Translations under genes and position numbers: made by a program
Shown here: piece after piece, positions 16,910-26,329 of the stretch
Position numbering within the stretch: position 1 is the stretch's first letter
How the letters are laid out: every line of letters starts with the position of its first letter
From: Pseudodesulfovibrio sp. zrk46
GTDB lineage: Bacteria; Desulfobacterota; Desulfovibrionia; Desulfovibrionales; Desulfovibrionaceae
Reading direction: 5' to 3'
NCBI RefSeq assembly: GCF_012516435.1
Contig: NZ_CP051216.1
Coordinates: 808,001 to 872,000 of the forward strand
Length of the DNA stretch: 64,000 nucleotides
Notes under the pieces: generated by a model
The model's database searches: none
Told to the model about the DNA's origin: nothing
What the model saw: only the letters and a program-made list of their open reading frames with translations

Positions 16910-18283
16910 CTAAACGATACCTTTGAGGGGATCGGCAATAGGGATAGCTTCGCCCTTGATGTACCCCCACTCGACCAGACGATAATAGGCATACTTGGCC
17001 TGATCGCCCTGATTCACCTGCTTGAGAAAACGGATGTAGTTCTCTGCGGCAGTGCGGCGATCACCCATGTTTTCGGCGGAGTAGCCCTTGTAGAACGCGG
17101 TGTACGGATTACCGGGCAACTGCTGATCATAGGCGTTGAAATTGTCGAAGGCCGCGGCGTAATTCTTGTTGCGCACCATGAGCAGACCGTTGAACTGCAT
17201 GGCCTGTCCCTCGGAGGGGTAGACCTCACGCGCCTTGGTCGCATAGGGCACCGCCCCTGCGTAGTTGGCCTTGGCCACCTGACACTTGGACATGATCATG
17301 AGCGCGGCATAATCGTTGGGCGCGACCTTGAGCGCGGACTGACATTTGCCCTCGGCCTCGTCGTACTTTTTCTGGGCCATAAGCTTTTCCGCATCCTGCA
17401 AATCCTCAATGGCCGGAGCGATCTTGCGCAGGGAGGCGGTGTTGTCCATGTACCGCTCGCGGTACACCCTGTACTCGCTGGCGCTGGCGTACTGGGTGTA
17501 GGCAGCCTTCTTGGCCGTGGCGAGACGCTCGCTGGACATGGGATGGGTGGAGAACATCACTTCCATGGTGCTCGGCTCGCGGTCATGCTGATCGTTGAGC
17601 ATGTCCATGAGACCGACCATACCGTCGGGATTATACTCCGCCTTGGTCATGTACTCCATGCCAAGGGCATCGGCCTGACGCTCGTCGTCACGACTGTAGG
17701 AGGCGAGCAGCAATCCGGTGCCGATACCGGCCAGACCACCGGCCAATGCGCCCCATTCGTTGCCGTAGATGGCACCGACTGCGGCACCGCCCACACCGGC
17801 GAGAATGGTGACAGCCTGCTGGTTGGACATGCGCGAGGCGGTGTGGCGGGCGTTGACGTGCCCGACCTCATGGCCAATCAATCCGGCCAGCTCGGCCTCG
17901 TTGTCGAGTTCCAGCATGATGCCGCGAGTGGCCGCGATAGTGCCACCGGGAAAAGCGTATGCGTTGACGTAGTTGGCGTTCACCACGCGGAAGGAGTACG
18001 GCATGTCGGGACGATGGCTCGTCTTGGCGAGCCGCGCACCCACGCTGGTCACGTACTCGTTGAGGGCCTCCTCCTGCACTGCGCCATAGTCATTGGAAAG
18101 CTGATGCGGCGAGGCCTGCTTGTCCATGGCGATTTCCTGCTCCTCGGAAACGAGCATAAACTGGCTGCGGCCAGTCACCGGGTTCTTGGCGCAACCGCCG
18201 AGGGCAACGCCCAGTGCGGTCATACCACCCGCTTTCATGAACTCTCGACGAGTCCACTGACGAACTATATTTATTTTGTGCAT
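16910..18283 (-). CDS. M48 family metalloprotease, TPR-containing Tat lipoprotein
   Basis: A 457-residue exported zinc protease. The N terminus carries a twin-arginine signal (TRREFMKAGG) followed by a lipobox (LGGC at about residue 31). The zinc site GHEVGHVNARH (HEXXH, about residue 138) and the downstream glutamate in DDERQADALGMEY are intact. The C-terminal half (about 290-430) has tetratricopeptide-like repeats (YDEAEGKCQSALKVAPNDYAAL). It resembles BepA/YfgC-type periplasmic proteases that act on outer-membrane proteins. The ATG at 18283 follows GGAG by 5 bases. The stop codon lies six bases beyond the composite repeat. Confidence 0.88.
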   Translation of the reverse strand: MHKINIVRQWTRREFMKAGGMTALGVALGGCAKNPVTGRSQFMLVSEEQEIAMDKQASPHQLSNDYGAVQEEALNEYVTSVGARLAKTSHRPDMPYSFRVVNANYVNAYAFPGGTIAATRGIMLELDNEAELAGLIGHEVGHVNARHTASRMSNQQAVTILAGVGGAAVGAIYGNEWGALAGGLAGIGTGLLLASYSRDDERQADALGMEYMTKAEYNPDGMVGLMDMLNDQHDREPSTMEVMFSTHPMSSERLATAKKAAYTQYASASEYRVYRERYMDNTASLRKIAPAIEDLQDAEKLMAQKKYDEAEGKCQSALKVAPNDYAALMIMSKCQVAKANYAGAVPYATKAREVYPSEGQAMQFNGLLMVRNKNYAAAFDNFNAYDQQLPGNPYTAFYKGYSAENMGDRRTAAENYIRFLKQVNQGDQAKYAYYRLVEWGYIKGEAIPIADPLKGIV

Positions 18284-18423
18284 CTCCACTCCGTATTTTT
18301 ATACCTTGTTACCGCAAATGGCATGTCCTGTTCAAGTAGGCTCCATTGACAGCCATCACATTTGGGCGCATGTTCCTCTGCATCGTGAACCATTCTGAAT
18401 TACATACATTTTTGTAGGTTCCA

Positions 18424-19149
18424 ATGAACAAATTTCTGATTATCAAAACCGGCGGCACTTTTGAAAATTACGCCGCCGAGCATAAAGACTTTGAGGACTG
18501 GACCGCCAAGGTCATGGGCCTGTCTACCAACGAATGGGACTGCGTCAACGTTCAAGAGGGCGACTCCCTGCCCGATCCGGGCGAGTATCTCGGCTGTGCC
18601 ATAACCGGTTCGCACGACATGGTCACCGAAGATCACGACTGGATTCGCACCACTGAAGCATGGCTCCGCGAGGCTGCGGATACGGACCTGCCCATCTTCG
18701 GCATCTGCTTCGGCCACCAGATGCTCGCCCAGGCGTTCGGGGGCAAGGCCGGGTTTCATCCCAACGGTCCGGAGATCGGCACCATGACCATCAGCATGAC
18801 CGATGCCGCCCAGGAAGACCCGCTCTTCTCCAAGCTGCCCGACACATTTCCCGGCCACACCACCCATTACCAATGCGCGCTGGAGTTGCCGCAAGGCGCA
18901 ACGCTGCTGGCTGCCAGCGTCCATGAACCGCATCAGGCCTTCCGCATCGGCAGCCACATATGGGGCGTACAGTTCCACCCGGAGTTCGATGCCGCTGCCG
19001 AACGGAACTATGTTGCGCAACAAGCCGATGCCATCCGCGAACACGGAGGCGATGTCGACGCCGCGCTGGAAGGCGTGAAGGACACGCCGGAATCCACCAG
19101 TCTGATGCGGCTGTTTGTGCAATACTGCCGCAAAGAAAACACACAATAA
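18424..19149 (+). CDS. Class I glutamine amidotransferase (GMP synthase-like)
   Basis: A 241-residue stand-alone glutaminase-fold protein. The catalytic triad is visible: Cys in FGICFGHQMLAQAFGG (about residue 97) and His/Glu in GVQFHPEF (about residue 184). It resembles the guaA-like amidotransferases of unknown acceptor, some of which hydrolyse gamma-glutamyl compounds. No synthetase partner is adjacent. Single-gene unit ending in a terminator. The substrate is unknown. Confidence 0.85.
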   Translation: MNKFLIIKTGGTFENYAAEHKDFEDWTAKVMGLSTNEWDCVNVQEGDSLPDPGEYLGCAITGSHDMVTEDHDWIRTTEAWLREAADTDLPIFGICFGHQMLAQAFGGKAGFHPNGPEIGTMTISMTDAAQEDPLFSKLPDTFPGHTTHYQCALELPQGATLLAASVHEPHQAFRIGSHIWGVQFHPEFDAAAERNYVAQQADAIREHGGDVDAALEGVKDTPESTSLMRLFVQYCRKENTQ

Positions 19150-19152
19150 GAA

Positions 19153-19181
19153 AAGGCCCGAAGCACTGAGCTTCGGGCCTT
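19153..19181. terminator. Bidirectional terminator between the amidotransferase gene and purN
   Basis: AAGGCCCGAAGC pairs with GCTTCGGGCCTT around ACTGA between convergent genes; T-rich on both exits. Confidence 0.8.
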
Positions 19182-19202
19182 ACTATTTTTATCTGCGTTC
19201 GC

Positions 19203-19907
19203 CTAGAAGCCTTCTTCCAGCGGCGGCCAGACCAGCGCGTACGTCGAGGGTTCGAGATCCGCTTTGGGCTGCCCCGCACACCGCTTGCCGGAAACGCGGA
19301 GGTCGACATGGCGGTCGTTAACTTTCAGACGACCTTCGGCATACCACTGGATGGCCTGCGGAAAGATGCGATGCTCCATCTTGAGAATACGGGGGCTGAG
19401 CTCGTTGCCGTCTTCGCCTGCCTGACAGGGAACGGCGGCCTGAATGATGACCGGGCCGTGGTCCATCTTTTCTTCCACAAAATGCACGGTGCAGCCGGCA
19501 ATCTTAACGCCGTAGTCGGCAGCATCGCCCTGTCCGTCTACACCGGGAAAACTGGGCAGCAGCGCGGGGTGGATGTTGATGACGCGATTAGCGAATGCGC
19601 TGAGAAAAACCGGAGTGACGATGCGCATGAAACCGGCCATGACAACCAGACCGTCCTCACCAACGCCCGCCTCGGTGATGGCGTCCACCATGGCCTGATC
19701 GAAGTCCTCGCGGGAGCGAAACTCCGTGTGCAGGAGCACCTTGTAAGGAATGTTGTGTTTCTTGGCCCGCTCTATGCCGAACGCGCGTGCCTTGTTGGAT
19801 ATGACGAGCTTGATCTCGGCGTCGAGTACGCCTTGTTCAATACGGTCAATGATGGATTGCAGGTTGGACCCGCTTCCGGAAACGAGAACAGCAATGGGCA
19901 GAGACAT
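19203..19907 (-). CDS. purN: Phosphoribosylglycinamide formyltransferase
   Basis: A 234-residue enzyme of purine synthesis that transfers a formyl group from 10-formyltetrahydrofolate to GAR. The catalytic Asn/His are in VINIHPALLPSFPG (about residues 108-121), and the Asp is in EKMDHGPVIIQ. The N-terminal VLVSGSGSNLQSII is the phosphate-binding loop. A C-terminal tail of about 30 residues goes beyond the usual length. It lies 60 bases after the STAS-like gene. Confidence 0.95.
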   Translation of the reverse strand: MSLPIAVLVSGSGSNLQSIIDRIEQGVLDAEIKLVISNKARAFGIERAKKHNIPYKVLLHTEFRSREDFDQAMVDAITEAGVGEDGLVVMAGFMRIVTPVFLSAFANRVINIHPALLPSFPGVDGQGDAADYGVKIAGCTVHFVEEKMDHGPVIIQAAVPCQAGEDGNELSPRILKMEHRIFPQAIQWYAEGRLKVNDRHVDLRVSGKRCAGQPKADLEPSTYALVWPPLEEGF

Positions 19908-19967
19908 GGATACTCCTTAAGCAGCCCGGTCAGGGCGCGACGATTTTCTCGACGTCAGTAACGTCGC

Positions 19968-20405
19968 TCAGGAGTAGTTGGCGCAATCCTGCTTTTTTTT
20001 CAAGGATTGATTTTTACGAGGACCAGAAGTCTTCTTGCCGACCAGCCATTCCTCTGCGTCTTCAATGTCGCAAAAGCCCAGGAAGCAGAAGCCACGGTTA
20101 CGTATGAATGTCTCCAGCGCCTTGAGGGCCTTGAAACGGGAAGGCGGCACCACCACGGCCATCTTCAGACGCCGCAACTCGGCCTTGCCGTCAAGGAATG
20201 CGGCGATGTCATAATTATCAAATGAGTTCAATGCATCACCGCTCAAATCACGATTATCGATCAGCACATTCCGCTGATGACATGGGACAATGTCCTTCAT
20301 CAATTCTTCTATGAATTTAAGAATGTTAACCAATGAATTCAGCTCTCCGCTCGTCTTGACGAGGGTGTGATCACCATTGTTGATAAGATCATATGCTACG
20401 GTCAT
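19968..20405 (-). CDS. STAS/SpoIIAA-like hypothetical protein
   Basis: A 145-residue soluble protein starting MTVAYDLINNGDHTLVKTSG. Its hydrophobic pattern, VLIDNRDLSGDAL motif and final IFDIEDAEEWL-like helix (seen as FCDIEDAEEWLVGK) fit the SpoIIAA/STAS-like proteins common in bacteria with two-component networks. The tail is strongly basic. The ATG at 20405 follows AGGAG. A promoter with TATAAT lies about 65 bases upstream. The role is unknown. Confidence 0.6.
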   Translation of the reverse strand: MTVAYDLINNGDHTLVKTSGELNSLVNILKFIEELMKDIVPCHQRNVLIDNRDLSGDALNSFDNYDIAAFLDGKAELRRLKMAVVVPPSRFKALKALETFIRNRGFCFLGFCDIEDAEEWLVGKKTSGPRKNQSLKKKQDCANYS

Positions 20406-20468
20406 GGCACAGCTCCTATTGTCCATGAAATTAGCAGGCCCAACACGCGTAGCAATCATTTTTCAGAG

Positions 20469-20497
20469 ATTATAATGCTCCGATATTTTCATCAAAA
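20469..20497 (-). promoter_or_regulatory. Putative promoter of the STAS-like gene
   Basis: On the minus strand TTTTGA (20492-20497) and TATAAT (20469-20474) are 17 bases apart. A poorer -35, TTGATG, overlaps it. The transcript start would be about 55 bases before the start codon. Confidence 0.4.
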
Positions 20498-20534
20498 AGC
20501 AAACTTGGTTCCAACCAATCGCCATACAAAGAAA

Positions 20535-20561
20535 AAGGCTCCGACCAATGGTCGGAGCCTT
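20535..20561 (-). terminator. Terminator of the valS/cobA-hemD operon
   Basis: AAGGCTCCGACC pairs with GGTCGGAGCCTT around a very small loop; the minus strand continues TTTTTC. It lies 25 bases past the cobA-hemD stop. Confidence 0.85.
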
Positions 20562-20585
20562 CTTTCTATCGTATTTTAGTCTGAA

Positions 20586-22094
20586 TTACTCGGCGTCGGC
20601 CAAGAGCGCATCCACCAGTCCGGTGATGGTGTAATCCTCGGGCTCGATGGCGGGCTTGAAGCCGAAACGCTCCACGGTCTTGGTGGTGACAGGACCGATG
20701 GAAGCGATCTTCACATCCGTGTATTTTTTGAACACTTCCGGGTCCACCAGCTCGAAGAAGTTCTCGACGGTGGAGGAAGAAGTGAAGGTGACGTACTGGA
20801 TATCGCCGTTGTCGAGGCTGGCGACGATCTCGTCACCGGAAGCCTGCACCAGCTTGGTCTCGTAAACCGGCAGAACAGTAACGTTGCAGCCGGCTTTCTT
20901 GAGCTCCTCGGGCAGCACTTCGCGAGCAACCTTGGCACGGGGGATGAGCACATCCTGACCCTGAATGCCGAGCTTGAGCAAGCCTTCCACAACGTGTTCG
21001 GCCACATACTTCTCGGGGATGAAATCAGGGTTGATGCCACGGGCGCGCAGCTCGTCAGCGGTTGCGGGGCCGATGGCGGCCACCTGCATGCCGGCGAAGA
21101 TGCGGGAATCGAGGCCGATCTCGGCCAGCTGCTCCCAGAAGAACTTCACGCCGTTGACGGAAGTGAACACGACCCACTGGTAACGGGCGAGCTGCATGAT
21201 GGCGGTCTCGACCTCGTTGTAGTCGTCCAGATGCTCCACGGAGATGGTGGGGAACTCATGCACGCAGGCACCGTGGCCCTTCATGATGTTCACCAGACCG
21301 GAAGCCTGTTCGCGGGCACGGGTCACAACCACGCCCTTGCCGAGCATGGGCTTCTTCTCGAACCATGCCAGCTTGTCGTGCAGGGAGCAGACGCCGCCCA
21401 CGATGATGATGGACGGAGCCTTCCAGTTACGCTCCTTGGCCTCTTCGGCCACGTTCTCCAGAGTGGAGACAAAGGAGGTCTGGTTGCAGCGGGTACCCCA
21501 ACGGACCAGCGCCACCGGGGTGTCGGCGGCACGACCGTTTTTCATGAGATTTTCGGAGATCATGGGGAGGTTGCCCACACCCATGTAGAAGACCAGCGTG
21601 GAGGTGGACTTGCCGTATACTTCCCAGTTGTGACCGGATTCACCCTTGGTGGGATCTTCGTGGCCGGTGATGAAGCAGACGGAGGTGGTGTGATCGCGGT
21701 GCGTCACCGGGATGCCTGCGTAGGCCGGAGCGGCCACGCCTGCGGTGATACCGGGCACAACCTCAAAGTCGATACCGGCTTCCACCAGTTCCTCGCCCTC
21801 TTCACCGCCGCGACCGAACACGTACGGGTCACCGCCCTTGAGGCGGCAGACGATCTTGCCGGAGCGGGATTTCTCCACGATCAGGTCGTTGATCTTGTCC
21901 TGCGGCAGGGTGTGATCGCCACCCTTCTTGCCGACGTAGAGGATTTCACAATCCGGCTTGCACCACTTCAGGAAGTCGGCGTTGGCCAGATAGTCGTAGA
22001 TCATGATGTCGCACGTCTCGATGATCTCCTTGGCGCGAAGGGTCAGCATGCCCGGATCGCCCGGACCTGCACCCACGAGGAACACGTTAGCCAT
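20586..22094 (-). CDS. cobA-hemD: Fused uroporphyrinogen-III C-methyltransferase / uroporphyrinogen-III synthase
   Basis: A 502-residue bifunctional enzyme at the branch point of tetrapyrrole synthesis. Residues about 1-250 are a SUMT/CobA domain (VFLVGAGPGDPGMLTLRA, VCRLKGGDPYVFGRGGEE, VPGITAGVAAPAYAGIPVTHRDH), which makes precorrin-2. Residues about 255-500 are a HemD domain (VVVTRAREQASGL, VFTSVNGVKFF, and a C-terminal TITGLVDAL), which closes hydroxymethylbilane to uroporphyrinogen III. Precorrin-2 feeds siroheme, corrin and the alternative siroheme-dependent heme route of sulfate reducers. It lies 24 bases after valS and probably shares its transcript. Confidence 0.95.
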   Translation of the reverse strand: MANVFLVGAGPGDPGMLTLRAKEIIETCDIMIYDYLANADFLKWCKPDCEILYVGKKGGDHTLPQDKINDLIVEKSRSGKIVCRLKGGDPYVFGRGGEEGEELVEAGIDFEVVPGITAGVAAPAYAGIPVTHRDHTTSVCFITGHEDPTKGESGHNWEVYGKSTSTLVFYMGVGNLPMISENLMKNGRAADTPVALVRWGTRCNQTSFVSTLENVAEEAKERNWKAPSIIIVGGVCSLHDKLAWFEKKPMLGKGVVVTRAREQASGLVNIMKGHGACVHEFPTISVEHLDDYNEVETAIMQLARYQWVVFTSVNGVKFFWEQLAEIGLDSRIFAGMQVAAIGPATADELRARGINPDFIPEKYVAEHVVEGLLKLGIQGQDVLIPRAKVAREVLPEELKKAGCNVTVLPVYETKLVQASGDEIVASLDNGDIQYVTFTSSSTVENFFELVDPEVFKKYTDVKIASIGPVTTKTVERFGFKPAIEPEDYTITGLVDALLADAE

Positions 22095-22118
22095 AATATT
22101 ATCTCCTACTGTGCGGGC

Positions 22119-24785
22119 TTAGCCCATCACGCTCTCAAGGCGTGCTTTGAGTTCGGACAATTTGTTCTTCTCTTCTTCCATCTCGGCGAGCTTGGCCTTT
22201 TCCTTCTCGACAACGGCCTCGGGGGCGTTGTTGACGAAGCCGGGGTTGGACAGCTTGCCGGAGACACCCTTCATGGTCTTCTCGAGCTTCGCGAGGTTCT
22301 TGTCCAGACGGGCAAGCTCGGACTCGAAGTCCACGACGCCTTCCAGCGGCACGGACAGCTCATTGCCCTGCACCACGGCTGCGCCGGAGGCCTTGGGAGC
22401 CTCTACATCAGCGCCGATGGTCACGTTGTCGATGCGGGCCAGAGACTGAATCAGGTGCATGTTGGCTTCGAGGACAGCCTTGTCTTCGTCGCTCACGGTC
22501 TTGATCAGCAAGTCCAGCTTCTTGGCGGGCTCAATGAGCAGCTCGGTACGGATGTTGCGGGTACCGGACACCACGCCCATGAAGAGCTCCATCTCCTTGA
22601 CAGCGTCGGCGTTCAGGCAGGCTTCGCGCTTTTCCGGGAACGGCAGGGTTGCGATATCCTCGGAGCGATCGTCGCCAGCCGGACGCGGCAGGGAGTTCCA
22701 GATCTCCTGGGTGATGAACGGAGTCACCGGGTGCAGCATGACCATGATCTCGGACAGCACGGTCCAGAGCACTTTCTGGGTGGCGGCCTTCTGGGTCTCG
22801 TCCTCGCCGTAGAGGGCGGGCTTGACCATTTCGAGGTACCAATCGCAGAACTCGGACCAGATGAACTTGTACAGGGTCTGGGCGATCTCGTTGAAGCGAT
22901 ATTCTTCGGTGGCCTTGGCAATGGACTCCTTGACCTCTTCGAGGCGGTGCAGAATCCACTTGTTGGCCAGACCTTCGGCTTCGGTGACGTCCACGGCCGG
23001 GATCTCGTCCGGCAGGTTCATCATGGCGAAGCGGGAGGCGTTCCAGATCTTGTTCATGAAGTGCTTGTAGCCTTCGATGCGCTGCTCGCTCAGCTTGATG
23101 TCGCGGCCCATGGCGGCGAAGCTGGTGAGGGTGAAGCGCAGGGCATCAGCGCCGTATTTGGAAATCATATCCAGCGGGTCGATGACGTTGCCGGTGGACT
23201 TGGACATCTTCTTGCCGTGCTCGTCGCGAACCAGCGCGTGGATGTAGACGTGGTTGAACGGCACCTGATCCTTGAACTGGAGGCCCATCATCATCATGCG
23301 GGCAACCCAGAAGAAGAGGATGTCGAAGCCGGTGACCAGACAGGCGGTGGGATAATATTTCTCCAGCTCCTTGGTGTCTTCGGGCCAGCCCAGCGTGGAG
23401 AACGGCCACAGGGCGGAGGAGAACCAGGTGTCCAGCACGTCTTCGTCGCGCTCGATCTTGGCGGAACCGCACTTGGTGCAGGCAGTCGGGTCATCCATGG
23501 ACACGATCAGCTCGCCGCAGTCCTCACAGGTCCATGCCGGGATACGGTGGCCCCACCAGATCTGGCGGGAGATACACCAGTCGCGGATCTCGTCCAGCCA
23601 CTGGTAGTACGTCTTGGTCCAGTGTTCCGGGTAAATCTGGGTCTCGGAAGGCACGGCAGCGCGGGCTTTCTCGGCCAGCGGCTTCATGGACACGAACCAC
23701 TGGGTGGAAACGTGGGGTTCGATGGTGGACTTGCAGCGGTAGCAGACGCCGACGCTGTGGTCGTGATCGGCCACTTCGACAACGAGGCCTTCGGCTTCGA
23801 GGTCGGCCATGACGGCCTTGCGGGCTTCCTTGACGGTCATGCCCTGATATTTTTCCGGGGCGTTCTCGCTGACCTTGCCGTCCTCGGTGAGTACGGAAAT
23901 AACTTCGAGGTCATGCTTGCGGCCCAGCTCCCAGTCATTGAAGTCGTGACCCGGGGTAACCTTCAGGCAACCGGTACCGAACTCCATGTCGACGTAGGTA
24001 TCGCCGATGATGGGCAGCTCCTTGCCGACCAGCGGCAGGATGGCGAACTTGCCGATGAGATGGTTGAAGCGGTCGTCCTCGGGGTTCACGCAGATGGCGC
24101 TATCGGCCAGCATGGTCTCGGGACGGGTGGTGGCAACCACAAGGTGGCCGGAACCGTCGGCCAGAGGGTACTTGATGTGGTGGAGCGCACCCGGCTTATC
24201 CTCGTGCTCGACCTCGTCATCGGCCAGCGCGGTGTGACAGCGGTTACACCAGTTGATCAGGTAGTCGCCCTTGTAGATCAGGCCCTGCTCGTACAGCTCA
24301 ACGAAAACCTTGCGCACAGCTTTGGCGCGGTCTTCGTCAAAAGTGAAACATTCGCGGGTCCAGTCAACAGAGGCGCCCATGCGGCGGATCTGGCTGAGGA
24401 TGTGGTCGCCCTTCTCCTTCTTCCAGTCCCAGACACGCTCGATGAATTTCTCGCGACCGAGGTCGTGACGGGTCAGGCCCTCTTCCTTGAGCTGGCGTTC
24501 CACCACGTTCTGGGTGGCGATACCCGCGTGGTCGGTGCCGGGCACCCACAGGACGTTCTTGCCCTGCTGGCGGTTGAAGCGGCAGAGGATATCCTGCAGA
24601 GTCAGGTTCAGGGCGTGGCCCATATGCAGTACGCCGGTGACGTTCGGCGGAGGGATGACGATGGAGTAGGCATCGCCCTCATCCTCTGGATCGGGCGTAA
24701 AAGTCTTGTTTTCTTCCCAGTGGTTTTCCCACTTTTCCTCAACATCCCACGGTTCGTAGGCCTTGGCGAGTTCTTTGCGAGCCAT
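22119..24785 (-). CDS. valS: Valyl-tRNA synthetase
   Basis: An 888-residue class I synthetase charging tRNA-Val. HIGH-type signature PNVTGVLHMGHALN (about residues 48-61), a CP1 editing domain in the middle, zinc-finger-like cysteines near CEDCGELIV and CTKCGSAKI, KMSKSTGNVIDP (KMSKS loop), an anticodon-binding helical domain (about 610-760) and a C-terminal coiled-coil arm (about 820-888). All parts are full-length. First gene of an operon with cobA-hemD. Confidence 0.97.
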   Translation of the reverse strand: MARKELAKAYEPWDVEEKWENHWEENKTFTPDPEDEGDAYSIVIPPPNVTGVLHMGHALNLTLQDILCRFNRQQGKNVLWVPGTDHAGIATQNVVERQLKEEGLTRHDLGREKFIERVWDWKKEKGDHILSQIRRMGASVDWTRECFTFDEDRAKAVRKVFVELYEQGLIYKGDYLINWCNRCHTALADDEVEHEDKPGALHHIKYPLADGSGHLVVATTRPETMLADSAICVNPEDDRFNHLIGKFAILPLVGKELPIIGDTYVDMEFGTGCLKVTPGHDFNDWELGRKHDLEVISVLTEDGKVSENAPEKYQGMTVKEARKAVMADLEAEGLVVEVADHDHSVGVCYRCKSTIEPHVSTQWFVSMKPLAEKARAAVPSETQIYPEHWTKTYYQWLDEIRDWCISRQIWWGHRIPAWTCEDCGELIVSMDDPTACTKCGSAKIERDEDVLDTWFSSALWPFSTLGWPEDTKELEKYYPTACLVTGFDILFFWVARMMMMGLQFKDQVPFNHVYIHALVRDEHGKKMSKSTGNVIDPLDMISKYGADALRFTLTSFAAMGRDIKLSEQRIEGYKHFMNKIWNASRFAMMNLPDEIPAVDVTEAEGLANKWILHRLEEVKESIAKATEEYRFNEIAQTLYKFIWSEFCDWYLEMVKPALYGEDETQKAATQKVLWTVLSEIMVMLHPVTPFITQEIWNSLPRPAGDDRSEDIATLPFPEKREACLNADAVKEMELFMGVVSGTRNIRTELLIEPAKKLDLLIKTVSDEDKAVLEANMHLIQSLARIDNVTIGADVEAPKASGAAVVQGNELSVPLEGVVDFESELARLDKNLAKLEKTMKGVSGKLSNPGFVNNAPEAVVEKEKAKLAEMEEEKNKLSELKARLESVMG

Positions 24786-24916
24786 ATTGTTTTCCTTCCT
24801 TTATCACGACAAAACGCCGGCCTTTTGGCCGACGGCTTGAAATATCGTATAGTTACGCTTGCGCAAGTGCGCGCCCCTTTGATAGCGTCGGGCTACCCTT
24901 GTCGAGAGAGCCGCAT

Positions 24917-26191
24917 ATGTCAAGCATACATATATATTGGGACGAGTCACATTTCTGGGGACTGTTGGTCACCCGCGCCCTTCGGGCGTGGGGTATTCCG
25001 CATCGTCTCGTGCGCGGTAAGGAAATAGCTGATGGCGTGCTTGCTGGCAAGCTTTCCGGCGGATCGGACGGTTCTGGAGAAGTCCCCAAGGTCCTCATTG
25101 TCCCGGGCGGCCGCGCCAAAGGCAAAACCGACCGCCTCGGCATCGCGGGAATGGACGCCATCTGCGAATACGTCCACAACGGCGGCACCTATGTCGGCTT
25201 CTGCGGCGGCACCGGTCTGGCCCTGACCGGCCCCTACTCCCTCGGCCTGTCTCCATGGTCCCGCAAGGGGTACAAAAACCGGCTCCACCACTTTCTTTCC
25301 GGCCACATCGACTGCGAACTTTCTTCCGGACATCCGTTGGTGCCGGGCTCCCTCGACGCCTCGGCCATGCTTCCTGTCTGGTGGCCCGGCCGCTTCGACC
25401 CCAAGGACGACAGCGTGACCGTGCTGGCCCGCTACAAGACTCCCGGCCCGGACTTCTGGGTAGCAGACCTGCATCTGGCCACGCTCCCCAAAGGCACCAT
25501 GACCGACTGGGAGAACCTGTACGGCGTGCATCTGCGCCCTGATTTTCTCGACGGCCTGCCCTGCGTCACCACCAATGACTTCGGCAAGGGTCGCGTCATC
25601 CTGAGCTACGCTCACCTTGAGACCCCGGCCTCGCCTCCGGCCAACCGCTTTCTGGCCCACATGCTCTCAGAAGCGCTGGGCGAACCCGTTGGCGGCGAAC
25701 CTGTTCCCGCATGGGATGTCAGCTCCCGCCCCGTTCGTTGGGACGACCCCGCACTGACCTCAGCGCGCAAGTCCATGGAAGAAATCATCAACACTGGCAC
25801 TAATCACTTCCTGCTGTTCTGGCGCAATCCGTGGCTCCTCGGCTGGCGACGCGGCATCCCCGGTGCAGGCATCAACTCGCTCTACTCGCTCATCTGCGAG
25901 GCCATGGCCTGTGAGCCGGACAACGACACCCTGGCTTTCTGGGCCAAACGCCGCGACCAATTCTCGGTGCTCATGAAGCTGCTCAGCAACGGCCTGACCG
26001 GGTATCTACTGGCCGAACGCCTCTCCATGACAGTATTTCACTCCGACCCGGACGCCGTTTCCAAGGCCGGTCTCATGGAACAACGCCGTGCCCTGTTCGG
26101 CCGACCTCCTGAACCCGGCGGCATCCACGCCGACCTGCTCTCCCTGCTGGAAGAACTCTACTGGCGGGTCTCCGCAACAAGCCGGCAATAA
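24917..26191 (+). CDS. BPL_N domain protein of unknown function
   Basis: A 424-residue soluble protein. The first 230 residues resemble the biotin-protein-ligase N-terminal (BPL_N) glutamine-amidotransferase-like fold, with KVLIVPGGRAKGK and the nucleophile-elbow region YVGFCGGTGLALTG (Cys about residue 97). The remaining 190 residues (FLLFWRNPWLLGWRRGIPG, later LLAERLSMTVFHSD) are helical, and I do not recognise them. No biotin-ligase catalytic domain is present. The ATG at 24917 has a GAGAG site; a TTG at 24899 is less likely. It is divergent from valS. Confidence 0.65.
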   Translation: MSSIHIYWDESHFWGLLVTRALRAWGIPHRLVRGKEIADGVLAGKLSGGSDGSGEVPKVLIVPGGRAKGKTDRLGIAGMDAICEYVHNGGTYVGFCGGTGLALTGPYSLGLSPWSRKGYKNRLHHFLSGHIDCELSSGHPLVPGSLDASAMLPVWWPGRFDPKDDSVTVLARYKTPGPDFWVADLHLATLPKGTMTDWENLYGVHLRPDFLDGLPCVTTNDFGKGRVILSYAHLETPASPPANRFLAHMLSEALGEPVGGEPVPAWDVSSRPVRWDDPALTSARKSMEEIINTGTNHFLLFWRNPWLLGWRRGIPGAGINSLYSLICEAMACEPDNDTLAFWAKRRDQFSVLMKLLSNGLTGYLLAERLSMTVFHSDPDAVSKAGLMEQRRALFGRPPEPGGIHADLLSLLEELYWRVSATSRQ

Positions 26192-26261
26192 TTACTAAAA
26201 CTACGGTATTCTAATGCAATTGCGTTGGAAGAGACCCCATGTTAGCATTTCAATTGGCGGT

Positions 26262-26298
26262 GTGTAAAAAATGAGCCACAGGTGTCTATTTTTTATAC
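26262..26298. promoter_or_regulatory. AT-rich inverted repeat upstream of the FapA-like gene
   Basis: GTGTAAAAAAT (26262-26272) and ATTTTTTATAC (26288-26298) are inverted with one mismatch, around a 15-base centre. It ends 31 bases before the start codon. It could be an operator or a leader hairpin. Confidence 0.4.
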
Positions 26299-26329
26299 AA
26301 AAAACATGCTCTGGCCGTAGTTTCCGACC

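Noticed and set aside
20471-20561. Possible plus-strand small RNA: TATAAT at 20471 and a terminator hairpin at 20535-20561
   Set aside because: No -35 box on the plus strand, while the minus strand has a fitting promoter for the STAS-like gene and the hairpin has its T run on the minus strand.
20994-25028. A plus-strand open frame of over 1,300 codons
   Set aside because: It lies antisense to valS and cobA-hemD, both unmistakable. Its long openness follows from the codon use of those genes; it has low-complexity Gly/His/Leu/Val-rich sequence and no ribosome binding site.
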